Shown here in pieces: positions 47,087 to 58,617 of a stretch of 64,000 bases of DNA. The notes beneath the pieces were generated by a model. That model ran no database searches and was not told the DNA's origin. It saw only the letters and a program-made list of their open reading frames with translations. A program made the translations under genes and the position numbers. Positions within the stretch are counted from its first letter, which is position 1. Each line of letters starts with the position of its first letter. Source of the DNA: Drosophila persimilis (taxonomy: Eukaryota; Arthropoda; Insecta; Diptera; Drosophilidae); NCBI RefSeq assembly GCF_003286085.1, contig NW_020825298.1, positions 6,448,001 through 6,512,000 of the forward strand, in the 5' to 3' direction.

Positions 47087-50000
47087 TCAGCTGAGCAGTG
47101 CCAGTAGCTCCGAGGTGCGCTCCAGGCAGCTACAGCCACATGTGGCACAAACAGTGTGTTTCTGAAATATAAATAAAGATTAAAGCCTCGTTTGCAGGTT
47201 AAGAGTAAATAGAATTAGGGAAACACCATATAACAGCTTTTTGGTGCCTCATGCAACATCTAAGGAGTTGCCTAGTCTTTGATAGAACTCACCTCAAACC
47301 ACTGCATCATGTGATCCATGTGTCCGCCATGGCCACAGGCCAGACAAGCGTTCGCTGCTCCTTTGACAGGCAGACGACAGAGAACGCAGTATAGCGCCGG
47401 CCTCTTGCAGAACTCACATTTCGGAGTGCGCTTCGGCTTGTTGCAAGTGCCGCACTCGGTGACAAACTCCACGCCTTGGATGGGAGGCGGTGTGTTCTGT
47501 GTGTGCTTGAGGATAAGGGCCCGCTTTGAGAGGAGCTGCCAGCCAAAAAGAATCTCGGAATAGGCACGCTTGAACTGGTCGAACAGCGGCATCTTGGTGC
47601 GTCTGATCAGAGAACAGGAATAGGCATCGGCTTGCAACTGTTTGACATCCAGCCAGTCCAGGGAGTCCGACCAGGAATTGCTGCGCATCTGCTTCATCTG
47701 CTGCCAATGGCTGGAGGAGCTGGACTTTACGTCCAACGGGAGCACCGTGTGGTAAGGCGACAGCTGAGCGTTCAGTTGCGGTGGCAAGCGACTGGGCACG
47801 GCCACGTCCATTATGCCACCCGTGGGACACTTGTCGAACAGGCAGGCCAAGAGGACGGACGTCTGAATATCACCCGAGCTGGCGTAGTGCATGATCAGCG
47901 ACTCCAGCAGGGATTTCTTGAAGGGATCCTTGTAGAAGAGCAGCTCATTCATCGTCTCGTGCGGTACATGCGGAGTGGCTATCAATTCCGCCAGCAGCCA
48001 GACGGGCAACAGGTCCATGCGTCCATACTTGCGACAGATCTCGAGATTGCGCCGGCACGTCTCTGCTATGTTGTGCTTGTCCAAAGAGAATTCCCTGGCC
48101 ATGTTGCGGCTGACATGGAGAAGACTGCTGGCATCGTAGACATGCACCACGGGACTGCCATTCATCTGCCTAATGGCACGCTGTTTTCCTGGTTTGAGTG
48201 AAATCATCCGCTCCTGGAGATAAAATGACGCGTTTGCATCCCTTTGGGCTGTGCCCATTACATTACCCAGCAGCCCGCTACCGTTGATGGCAGAAAGAGT
48301 CCTTGGGGTCATCGACTGATGCTGTCGGAGGGTCAGCCGCTTGTTGTTCACGGGCTGGGCAAACGTGGTCAGCATGCCAATTGCATTGAAATGCACGCCC
48401 GAAGTGCGTGGAAAGGGAATGCAAGCATCGTGCAGGGCACTCGAGAGAGCTCCCTCCAGCCTGGGGGACTGCAGCAGCAGTTGACTTCGGTCTTCGCCCA
48501 CGCCCCCGACAGCAGCCACCTTCTTTTTCATGGCCGCCACCAGAGCACGCAGGCATTGCTCCAGGCAAGTACGCGATTTCTTGACTCGCTGCAGGGCGTT
48601 GCATCGCAGGATTTTCATGAGTATGGCACTAACCTCGCTGGACAGCGTCGTGCCCTGGCACAGCTGAAACACTGGCGGGACACTGGGACTGGGATACGAT
48701 GTGGAGAAGGTGACCTGCAGTATGACCGTGTGCCCACCCGCACAGATCTTGAAGCAGGCATACCGCTTGATGGCATCCAACATGTCCACCTCCACATGCG
48801 GCATGTTCGTGTTCAGAAGCGAGAACTCGTGATGGAGCGAGCACGTGGGTTGATCTGTCAGCGACCTGGCTATATGCGGCTCCTCCCGGCGACAGTAGCC
48901 TCCTCCGAAGCTTGGCGAGCGTGCCATGGGCAGCGTATTGCATGCCCCATCGCCCGTAGATATGGGCAGCGAGCCAGCGGTCGCCGCCACCGAACGTGGA
49001 TGCAAGAACTCTGGCGGCGTGGGCACTCTCAGTTCACTCAACTCGGGCTCATAGCGTGGTTCCTCTTCGTCGGCGGATGGCTCGCACAGCCTCAACATAT
49101 TGTCATCGATTTTCCAAACTCTCAACGTGCGATCTCTGGACCAGGTAACCAGCTCCTGAAAGGTGAATTCATAATTAAATCATCCGTAGGAGGGGGTATG
49201 CTTACAATTTCAGTGAAATTCTCGCGATTGGGACGCCAGGCAAAGTCCAGAATGACATCCGTGTGACCCACAAACGAGCAAATGGGATCCGTTTGTTTGC
49301 TATTGCTCCAGAGCAGCAGACTATTCTCGCCGCGGCCCAAATGTGGCACCACAATGCTAACCAGGCCGTTGCCAATGGGCTGCAATACAGTAGATTTAAA
49401 TTACTTATTATAGAGCCATAAGGTAGGGGGGACGGGACACTACCGTGTAGCGTGCTCGCCAAACCGGCGACATTGTGGTGATGATCTTCTCTGCTCTGCG
49501 GGGATTGCACACATCAAAATACTTGACAGTGCCATCTTGGCTGGCAGTGGCCAGGCACGTCTCTCGCCTGTGACTCCAGTTGATGCCATGAACTCGATTC
49601 AAATGGGCTGTAATGTAATGCGTGGGACAGCTACCCTTGCGTATGTCCCAAATCCGTAGATCGCCATCATGGGCGGCAGCCAGCAGATTCCCCGACACGC
49701 GATTGAAGCCCACCTGAGTGGCACCAGCTGCAAAAATAGAACAGAACATACATGAGAGGAGAATCCATGGGGATCGATGCAATCTATTTACACATGCAGA
49801 CGGCATTCAAGGAGAGGGCTGGCTTGCGCGGCTCCCGCAGGTCCCAAATGTGTGAGAAGGTGTCAATGGAGCAACTGACCAGCAAATTGGGATCCTTGCC
49901 ATGCCAATCAATGTCGGTCACAGTGCGGGTGTGTCCACGCAGCGAGTTCTCATAGTAGGGCTCTGCCGGACCCCAGCGCACAATGTCAATATGCTGGCTC

Positions 50001-50411
50001 GTCTGCAAGAAGGAAAAATCATGAAAATCGTCCTGCTCAAGGATTCACTTCTCTTACGGCTATTGCGCAGAACTCTTTACGGCTGGGGGTTATGGCAAAC
50101 TCCGCCACAGACACCTCGTACTTGGACTGGCGCTCGTGACGTCGTAGAGTTCCATCGTCTTGGCCCAGGCGCTGCAAGGCGAGATAACCACGCCCCGCCA
50201 GTAGCACCCACTGGCCGGAATAGTCTACGGACATGGCCGTAGCCTGGGAATCGCGGTGCTCATAGTATTTGTTGCTTTGTCTTATGATGTATGTCTGTTC
50301 AGAGGCGGCACTGGAACTGGTGCCTGTGCCAGCGCCTCCCATTCCTGTGACTCCACCAGCAGCACCACCGCCTGCACGCTCTCCCGATCGCAGAGTCTCC
50401 GTTGGTGGCAT
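47087..50411 (-). CDS. Wdr59: Wdr59, GATOR2 complex subunit
   Basis: Six exons (50411-50058, 50002-49792, 49727-49444, 49379-49206, 49155-47293, 47161-47087) give 986 residues. Wdr59 is part of GATOR2, which activates TORC1 at the lysosome by opposing GATOR1. The N-terminal WD40 propeller (about 40-360) shows repeats such as RGHTRTVTDIDWHGKDPNLL and AHLNRVHGINWSHRRETCLA. An RWD domain follows (about 430-530, with AIKRYACFKICAGGHTVILQ). The C-terminus is a zinc-binding CTD/RING with paired Cys: CGTCNKP, CEFCKRP, CVLCRLPV, CLACGHGGHMDHM and CATCGCSC. The last exon completes this domain; reading through the donor at 47293 would truncate it. The 49792 donor was placed by phase. Confidence 0.93.
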
Positions 50412-51179
50412 CTTTTCCGTTAATGTGAGTGTGCGGGGTGATGTGGACGATGTGTAACCAAAACGGGATCAAATTAGTCCATTTTGTGCAACAAACAAAT
50501 AAAAATTAAACAACGAAAAAACAACTGATAAGGGGACCTTCCGCACGCTCCCCCCTCCAAGCAGTGCTGTAAAACGCGAGTAGCTTGCATTTTAAGTGTG
50601 ACCGGAGTGTTTAGAAGCTTTTTAGCATAGCCCGCCAGATTCTAATCGGAAAGGCGCAAGTAAATTTGAATTCAAATTTCTGCAAGTCTAATTTTCTTTT
50701 ATTCATGTATATTTCACAACATCTTCTGACACAAAACTGTTCACATACACACCACACACATAACACATAAAGGGATCTGTTTAACCAGCTATAAGTTCGC
50801 TATCAATTCTGTTACATTTCTCATTGATTATTATACAAAAATAATTGGGGCAACGAATTGTATAATTTGATCAATATTAAGATTAATTGTTATTGTGTTG
50901 TATTGTCCGCTAATTTAAGGAAAACTAAACCATTTTTCTACGCTACCACTACCAAAACTACAAATGCATATACATATGTATATGCACAAGAGAATGGAAA
51001 CTCTTTCACATTAAAGAGCATTAAAATTTGATTATTCTTTATACAAAGTGTACGCATAGCATATCTATTTCATAGAAATAAACTTAGTGGTATGGCTAAG
51101 GCTACGTATTGGGTCTCAAGTCTTTGACAAATTACCCCTCCTTGTCCCGTACCGTCCCCACCCCAAATGCTTATCTGAC
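50412..51179. other. Wdr59 upstream and DUF229 gene 3' UTR
   Basis: A minus-strand AATAAA at 50703-50698 would give the DUF229 gene a 3' UTR of about 480 nt, leaving about 280 bp for the Wdr59 promoter. It is AT-rich, no gene seen. Confidence 0.45.
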
Positions 51180-53216
51180 TTATCTATGGCAATAGCAAAA
51201 CATTTTAAGTGCCGGATCATTCATGCAGTAGCTCTGACTCCCATACAGATTGATGCGACTGATGGTTCCGGTCAGTACACTCGTATATCCCGACATCCTC
51301 ACCGTCGACTCGAAGACAGCCAGGCCGGGCTTCGTTTGCATACGCAGCGTAATATCCACGGCATAGTCCGTGGATATATTCTTGACAATCTTGTGATGCG
51401 GGGCGGCAATGAAGGCCTGCAGTATGGAGTTCAGATAGAGCGTTCGGCACTGGGCGTTCTCCTTCAGTCGATTGTTGATGAAACGCACCACATAGCGTGC
51501 GGCGCGCTGCACCCGGCCATCGTTGGTCTGAATCTCCTGGCGCTGATGGCACGTGCACCAATGGGAGGCGATGCCAGCCTGCTCGCACGTTCTTTCCGCC
51601 GGTATGGGCAGAAACAGGCTGATGCCGCGCGGCAGGATGCCATCGACATCATTGAACTCTTCCGCCTTCTTCAGCACTTGTTCTGCCTCCAGGTTGCCCA
51701 TATCCAGCAGATGCAGCATTGTGGCATGCACATCGAAGGGCGTGGCCAATCGTCGCGAGTTTGTTCTCAGATTGGCTATGGCCTCCGGGTAGCGTTCGTT
51801 CATCCACGGCGGATAGAGCATGGTCATCAGCGGCTGTCGTTCCTCCATCATGCCCTGGTAGGTGCGCCGAAAGGAGCCCCAGCGTAGGCCATGATCGGAC
51901 AGAAGCATCACCACCGTACGATTGAGTACTCCCGAGTTCTGGAGCTGTCGTAGGCGCGTTACCATGGCCTCATCCAAGAGTGCCGGAAAGTTGAAGTAGT
52001 CATGGGTGAGGGTCACAGTCCACAAGAACGAGAAGAACAGGTCCTTGCCCATCTTTGGCACCATTTTCGTCAGATATTCCAAGAGCACATCCGGCGTACG
52101 TCTGCCGCCCATGCAGAGTTTCACATTGACGTCCTTTTTGTAGGCCAGCGTGCGTTCCATTTCCAACAGGATGGGCCGCAGATAGTAGTCCGTCGGCTGC
52201 TTATGGAACCCATTCTGATTGAAGTTGAACGCCGATATCCGTCCGACATCCTCGGCAAAAAGGGTCTTGTAGCCAGCCTGCTGGTAACGCTTCCAAATGA
52301 AGGAGCAGCCGTCGTAGGTCTGCTTGGCCTTGGGTGCACAGGCGATGTTTAGTTCCTGATCGTCCAGACCGCTCAGCATGGGCACTATGTTGGGGAAAGT
52401 GTTGTCCCCCACCTTGTTGTAGCCCCAGAGTTCGACGTGGGACAGATTCTTCTTGATGTAAGCGGCCGTCTTTCGCATTTGTCGAAGGAAGTTCAAGTGC
52501 GAGAGACTGTCAATGCCCAGGATCATCACAGACAGTCGCTCCGAAGCAGCCTCCTTGCTCTGATTAAAGCTAACCCTCTCCACACCCGGCCTGGTCGTGA
52601 TCTTCTGCACTGGCTTGTCCACCGCAAAGAAGTGGCAGTCCTTGTAGATGCAACGGTCTGTGGAGTCGTAGCACCAGAGGCAGAAAAACTCCATTTCCGG
52701 CGGCAGATGCATGACCTTCTCCAGCTTAAAGCTGACGCCCGGCGAATAGGTGTTGTTCCAGTCATTTTTCCGCTTCACCTCCGTATAGTTGCAGCTCACG
52801 GCGGACAGATCGCTGATGTTATAATGAGACAGAAGCTCGTTGGTGTTCAGATTCAGATGCAGTTCGCCAGGCACACTGTCACTGGTACGCGTCAGCGGTT
52901 TGTTGCACTTGTAGGCACTCGGCTTGAAAATGAATTGGGCTATGTTGTCATCGACCACCTCAAAGTGTGGCATGCGGCAGCCGGTGGTTTCCACAAAGTA
53001 CGCCCGACTCAGTTTGCCACCGTACGAGTCCTCGATCCTGGCCACAAAGTCGAAGCCATCGCGGAAGCGCAGCAGCTTTGTCCTCAGATTATAGTCGACG
53101 CACAGATACGAGAAGACGCACAGGCAGAATATGACAATCACAATCTTCTTGAACTGCCCGCGATTCTTGTTCATGTTGTAGTAGCGATAGTAGTGCTGCA
53201 GGTCTCTTTTCGTCAT
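51180..53216 (-). CDS. DUF229 family type II membrane protein
   Basis: One open exon of 678 residues from the ATG at 53216. A basic N-terminus precedes a membrane segment at about 24-41 (KKIVIVIFCLCVFSYLCV), so the bulk should face the lumen or outside. The rest is a DUF229 domain, which has the alkaline phosphatase/sulfatase fold: VMILGIDSLSHLNFLRQM (about 232-249), DLFFSFLWTVTLTHDYFN and LLSDHGLRWG carry the Asp and His positions that bind metal in that superfamily. Several NxS/T sites and paired Cys fit a secretory-pathway protein. The substrate is unknown and I do not recognise a fly symbol. The frame stays open upstream (SKYLLDPKF) to a good acceptor at 53244, so a short 5' coding exon may be missing. 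Confidence 0.85.
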   Translation of the reverse strand: MTKRDLQHYYRYYNMNKNRGQFKKIVIVIFCLCVFSYLCVDYNLRTKLLRFRDGFDFVARIEDSYGGKLSRAYFVETTGCRMPHFEVVDDNIAQFIFKPSAYKCNKPLTRTSDSVPGELHLNLNTNELLSHYNISDLSAVSCNYTEVKRKNDWNNTYSPGVSFKLEKVMHLPPEMEFFCLWCYDSTDRCIYKDCHFFAVDKPVQKITTRPGVERVSFNQSKEAASERLSVMILGIDSLSHLNFLRQMRKTAAYIKKNLSHVELWGYNKVGDNTFPNIVPMLSGLDDQELNIACAPKAKQTYDGCSFIWKRYQQAGYKTLFAEDVGRISAFNFNQNGFHKQPTDYYLRPILLEMERTLAYKKDVNVKLCMGGRRTPDVLLEYLTKMVPKMGKDLFFSFLWTVTLTHDYFNFPALLDEAMVTRLRQLQNSGVLNRTVVMLLSDHGLRWGSFRRTYQGMMEERQPLMTMLYPPWMNERYPEAIANLRTNSRRLATPFDVHATMLHLLDMGNLEAEQVLKKAEEFNDVDGILPRGISLFLPIPAERTCEQAGIASHWCTCHQRQEIQTNDGRVQRAARYVVRFINNRLKENAQCRTLYLNSILQAFIAAPHHKIVKNISTDYAVDITLRMQTKPGLAVFESTVRMSGYTSVLTGTISRINLYGSQSYCMNDPALKMFCYCHR

Positions 53217-56200
53217 AAACTTCGGATCCAGCAGGTATTTGCTTCTGCAGGAGACAGGGGAGATTGATGGAAAGGGATTTAATTAGAATTTGCAGTATAC
53301 ATCGTTTGGGTTCGTATTTATTTATAAGAGTATTAATGTCAATGGAAAAATACCCATAATCGGGGCGTGCCACAGATTGTAATTCCAACGCAGTTGAAAT
53401 TCGCTGAAAAAGGTTTTATGTTACCTTTCGCTTACGACACTATTTGTAAAGTGAAGTTCTGGGTTTTTTTTAAAAATGCTGCCAGTATATCTGATAAAAT
53501 AATAAAAGGTATATTGATTTCGGATAAACGACTATCCCCATCTGTCAATCCGTCCATTTGTCGGGACAAATATGTACAGGTAGTTGGATACGGCTGCACC
53601 TGGACGGAGCCCTAATCTGTTTGATAAATGTTGCGCCACACCGAATGGCATTACACCTGTGGCGACCGTGGACGTTTCTCAGGGAAAGGTTTTAACTATT
53701 ACGCAATGATTTTATTAGCTTGAGGTTAGGGTTAAGTTGACAATATTAGGCAGAGGGGGTGCGCTGTGTTTCCCTTGAGTGTCGCTCGCAGACTTCATCA
53801 TCGACTGCCGTTCATGGCCGAAGCTTTAGTTCTTCATTCTCTTCGATCGCCTGGTACGCCCAGAGAAAATACAAAAGACATGCATAAAGCATATTTCCAA
53901 ATATGAAATCATTGACCCTGTGAAAACTTTAATTGCCGAAACACAATACAAACATACATACATCACAGGAAATAGAAGATCAGAAGCAAGAGCACTTGGT
54001 TAAATCGGTAGATACGTCGATTAAATAAATTTCCTACTAGCTTTTAGTGATTTATATTTATATTGAATACATTGTTTGCCTCTTAGAAAAGCCGAATCGG
54101 ATCACTTGAAATCAATTTCATTACTAATTACGGCTCACAGCTTACAGCTTACGAAGTGCAGCTGCAGTGACGTGTGGGAGCCGAACGCGGCGTGTGCTCG
54201 GGTCGGCTCGTCTTCGGCGGACTGTGGGAGCTGTGGGTGTGGGCGGCAGCATAAGAGAATAGCGGGCCCTTAAGAGTGCTATAACGTAAACAGGCGGAAT
54301 TATTAAAAAAAGCTTACGAGCTTACATTTGCTAAGCAACGTGTTCTGGCAGTGTCTTGGCTGAAGAATACCCCATCTTAGGGCTCAGTTTGGTTTGGTTC
54401 ATTGGCTTGATATTTCGCTGAAGTTCCTTTCAGTCTTCACTGACCTTTGTGAAGGCACGGCTGCGTTCTTTTGGGTTCATTGTCTCCGTTAGCCTTCACT
54501 CAGGAGCCATTAATTGAGGCAACAGAACAACATAATGAATGCCCACAACAAGGGGAGCAGCTCGAGTGGCCACTCAGCCGAAAGCCCTTAATCCGCTGCC
54601 CACCACCCACCACCACCTAGCCCCATTTCCCTCCAGCCAGCCACAGTCTTTTCCTTAAAGCAGGGAATTATTTAAGCTGGCGCTAACTCATAAATATTCA
54701 GGCGAGGAATGCCCATCCATATGCCTCTGCCCAAGAAAGTAGGCAGCTCTGGCTTACAGTCGTATGCACAGATGCAGTGTGGACGAGATTTGCCGTTAAC
54801 CCACTTCGCCCAGGTGCAATCCATTCAACACAAATTTCTTTTCCCATCCATCCGATTTTGTACAAAAACAAATTCTCAATTGACACTTTGGATTGCTTTT
54901 TACTCGAGCAAACACACACACACACACGCACAAAAGAAAGGTTGGGCTGCAGGGAGTCGAAGCAAGAGATACCCTTTCTGAGGCATGGTTTGATATGAGT
55001 GCTATGTGGAAGGGGCTTGGATTTGTATGCAATTTGTCTTTTGATTGGTATCTAATTATGTAAAAACATGGACAATTGATAGACAATGCCTGTATTGCTT
55101 GGAATTTATTCCCAAAAACAGCCTAAGAGCCTGGTTGCTCTGGCTATAGCTATAAATTGTAATGTAGGATACATCTCAGGCTACAATTTTATAAACAAAT
55201 AAATTATAAGTTCCAAAATAGACTGCTTTTTTCGCTTCTATTGCATATATATTTATTTGTGCTCTGATTTATCCGATCTTGCCTTCTGATCTACATATAT
55301 TCTGTGTGACAAGTATACCATCCTTCCTTGCGTTACAAACATCTCATCAATATCATAATACCCTTTTTGAAGCTTACAATAACACAGAAATGAAATGGGT
55401 TGAAAAGGAGGACGAAAGAGACCGATAGTGAGGCAGGAGAGAAGTAAGCATTGAACATTGAAATGGCATTCGATGCTGCTGGCGATGACACACAATGACA
55501 CACCTGTCTCCTCTCCCTCTCTTCGCTCTCTCTTTCTCTATGCTATGCCTTTCGGTGACTTAAATGTCTCCTCTCCCCTTTACAATCTCCCTTTCTCTCC
55601 CACACCGTACTCACTCATAGCTCAAATCGCCGTATTTTCGCATATCCTTCGCACTGTAGTAGGTACGCATCTTTCCAAACAAATCCTGACGCGCTCTAAG
55701 TTCCGCTTTGCTCTCCTTACCCCGCTCTCTGTTCTGTTCACACTCAAGTCCTTGACATGTTGTTTGCTTTCTGTTTAGCTGCCTTTTGTCTCTGCCTCTT
55801 GTTTTGGCTCTTCTAGCATGTGCCGTTCTGCTCACTTCTGTTGGCACCACTAATTGTTTGTGTGGCACATTTTCATTTTATGCACTTTCGATACAACAAT
55901 TTTCACACGACTGCACTAGCTACTGCTGCTGCTGCTCCTCCTCCCTCCTCCTCCTTGCGGTGGCCGTTCCAAATGTGTTATGTTGTTGTTGCTGGTATCG
56001 TTTTTGATTGCTTTTGCGGGAGAAATTACTGCAGTTTATTTCCGTTGATGGCTGCTCATCAATGAAAGGCTGAATCGAGCATTGCCAAAGTTTCGGAAGC
56101 TGTGCCAGGTCCAGGCTCCAGGCTCCAGACTGGCTGGATTACTGCCTCTCTCTCTCTCTCTCTTACTGGCGTGTGTGGGCAAGTTGTGCGCATGCGTGTG

Positions 56201-58484
56201 ATTCGAACAGCTGTTCCCAGGGATGCTGTGGCACAGAAAATACACAGGGGGAAATATTTGTAGCTATTGTGCTTGCAAGGGCAACGTATGCATATACAAT
56301 TTAAATCAATTTAATCTTTTCTTAATTTAAATCTCGGGAATGTTTTGGAAAACTAGGAATATAGAAAATCTATTCTCTATTAGTCGCGAAATTGTTGCTG
56401 TTGGAAGAGTAATGAGTAATGAGATCATACCATCCTTGTTCTTGAAGATGCTATTCATGCAAAAAAAAGGCTAAATCATATTGAAAGCGGAATGTGTCTA
56501 TAACAGGATTCTACCGAGAGCCTTTAATATTTCCCGAATTAACAACATTAATTTGTAGCTCCTCGTTTCCTACTGGCAATTTTTCAAGGTCTGAGTAGCA
56601 CTTAGCCAATTGTAAGCCAGTCTTTGCAAAAAGAGTCTATACCAAACATAGCATCTTAAGCGGCTTTGTTGTATCTTTTTTTAGACGAAAGACCTACACA
56701 GATCAGGAATCTAGATAGCTACTCGTATCTATATATCTACACTTGTACATTAACAAATATAGCGCATTTTTCCGGAAACTAGGTATCTAATATTATGATG
56801 TGTCCATTCGAGATGCAGACATGTTTTCCTTGTTGTGACAAGTCTTTGGCCGATGTCCAGAAGCTATCTCTGAGATACTGGTTATAGTTTCTGATTTATC
56901 TAGGGTTTCAAGCGAGATAGAATGAACCAAAGAGCATATATGTTATAAACATTTACCTAGGGCTCGATTAGTTCTACTGTAATCTCCAATAAGCTCCTAT
57001 TAAGTTCGGTCTGTAATAATAATGATTGGATTCCATCTTAAACGCATTAACTGACATGCATATGAGTGGATAATTTAACTTGTTTTCCCAAATGTTTATG
57101 GCATAGTTGTGGGCTTTAATTGCGATTCGATTTGCATGTTGCAAATATATACATATATGTAGCAAGCTGCGTAATTAACCGTAGGATTCTTTTTGCCAGC
57201 CAATGTTTTATGGCCAATGACCTTTGGTTTGCAGAGCTCGCTCCCGCTGTTCCTCGAGAGAAATCTTCGTCTTGATTGGTTTTGGGTATTTTGTGTGTCA
57301 GTGGGAGTTAGCCCTCCCCATCCCATCTACACAAAAACGGTTTAATGTGTGTTAAATATTCATAGATATAATTGAAGTCTAATGGAATGGACAGCAAAGA
57401 GTGATTAACTTTTTGGCATGCAAATTAATCTGTAAAAGATCTTAATATTTGGTTAATTTCGAAAGTACCTCGAAAGAAAAGACCCTGGCTAGAAATTGAA
57501 CAACCCAAAGGCTGATAAGATTGCGCATCCCACACATGTACAGAATTTTGTATACTGTTCTGTTGAAATAAATATTCGAAAAATAAGGCAAAAATTAATG
57601 AGCCTTAAACCCAGAATCCCTATTCAGCCATCGAGTACGAGTGCTCTTTGTGCACTGCAATTCCAGAGTTATTTACATGCAAAATACTTAAGTATCGCAC
57701 ACACACAGAACGACCAAGACAGAGAGAGAGAGAGAGAGAGGCAGAGGACACATGCAGCGAGGAGTCAACAGAGTTCGTCCATGCCTGAACATTTTGCCAT
57801 TCCTCCACCTCAGGGCTGAACAGCCAACAAGTGGAGAGCCGAGGCAGGGCAATCCTGCCAAAGGACTTTCGCATATCGCTCATTAGACGGACCTACCAAA
57901 AAAGCGCAACAGGCTGCAATAAACCCACACAGGCACATACACATATATGTGCACTGGGAAAACCAGCAGCAACTAGAAAATATATTTTCAAATCCTTTAA
58001 GTTCAAGTTTCCGAAAGGAAATATAGAATTTTTAAAGATTTTAAATACAACGTACGGACTTTATATGATGGGGGAGTTTTTTCCATATCTACTATCAAAC
58101 CACTCAAATAGCTCGCGATCAAAATGAAATTCAACTCTACATATAGTACATGTTTTTTTTTCCTGTGTACATAAACTGTGTATATCACCCACGTACCATC
58201 GTATGTGTGTGTGTTTGTGTGTTAATAACTTGGCTGCAGGCAGGACATGGATTTTGATGTTCAATAATTACAGCAACAACAGCCACAAGCAGTCCCTGCG
58301 AGAGTGTGGGAGAGAAAGCAGCGTAAATCAAAGTATGAAAAAAGCATTTCACTGTTGATCAGACCACCGCATTGCCCCGCCCCCTTTGAAGCTGTTCCTT
58401 GGCGATTAACAAGCATTTATAATGTTTCATTATTGTAAAAAAGGACGAGGAAAAAAGCCAACCGAAACGAGGACCTGCTTCTGC
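53217..58484. other. 5.3-kb stretch without genes upstream of AstCC
   Basis: No credible coding exon or RNA gene found. It includes a region near 53500-53590 with a GGTATATTGATTT opening and TCTGTCAATCCGTCC (perhaps an old small repeat), (CA)n at about 54911-54927, CTCTCT tracts at 55510-55600 and 56144-56165, a CTGCTGCTG block near 55925, and (GA)n at 57721-57740. Likely regulatory DNA of the neuropeptide gene, by position only. Confidence 0.45.
57721..57740 (+). repeat. (GA)n microsatellite
   Basis: About ten GA units; a potential GAGA-factor site 760 bp before the AstCC TATA box. Confidence 0.85.
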
Positions 58485-58522
58485 TATAAAAGCGTCAGGC
58501 GCATAAAGGCAACGCTTCAGTT
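58485..58522 (+). promoter_or_regulatory. AstCC: TATA box and initiator of AstCC
   Basis: TATAAAAG begins at 58485 and TCAGTT lies at 58517-58522, with the A 34 bases past the TATA start. The implied leader is about 100 nt with no ATG before 58618. A strong TATA fits a cell-type-restricted gene and contrasts with the DRE-type promoters of the housekeeping genes to the left. Confidence 0.65.
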
Positions 58523-58617
58523 GAAATTTCAAAAGTGTCGAAAGCAGAATTCTGAGCCAAAGCATCCCAGTGGCAGGAAGGATTGACATTAATTAGTTTT
58601 CTGCAGCTAGAAACGTA

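Noticed and set aside
47272-47293. Wdr59 ending at VSSIKD by reading through the 47293 donor
   Set aside because: This would cut the C-terminal zinc domain; the exon at 47161-47087 restores the conserved CATCGCSC end in phase.
48244-49266. Plus-strand frame (340 codons) opposite Wdr59
   Set aside because: Lies wholly within a conserved Wdr59 exon; the product has no recognisable domain.
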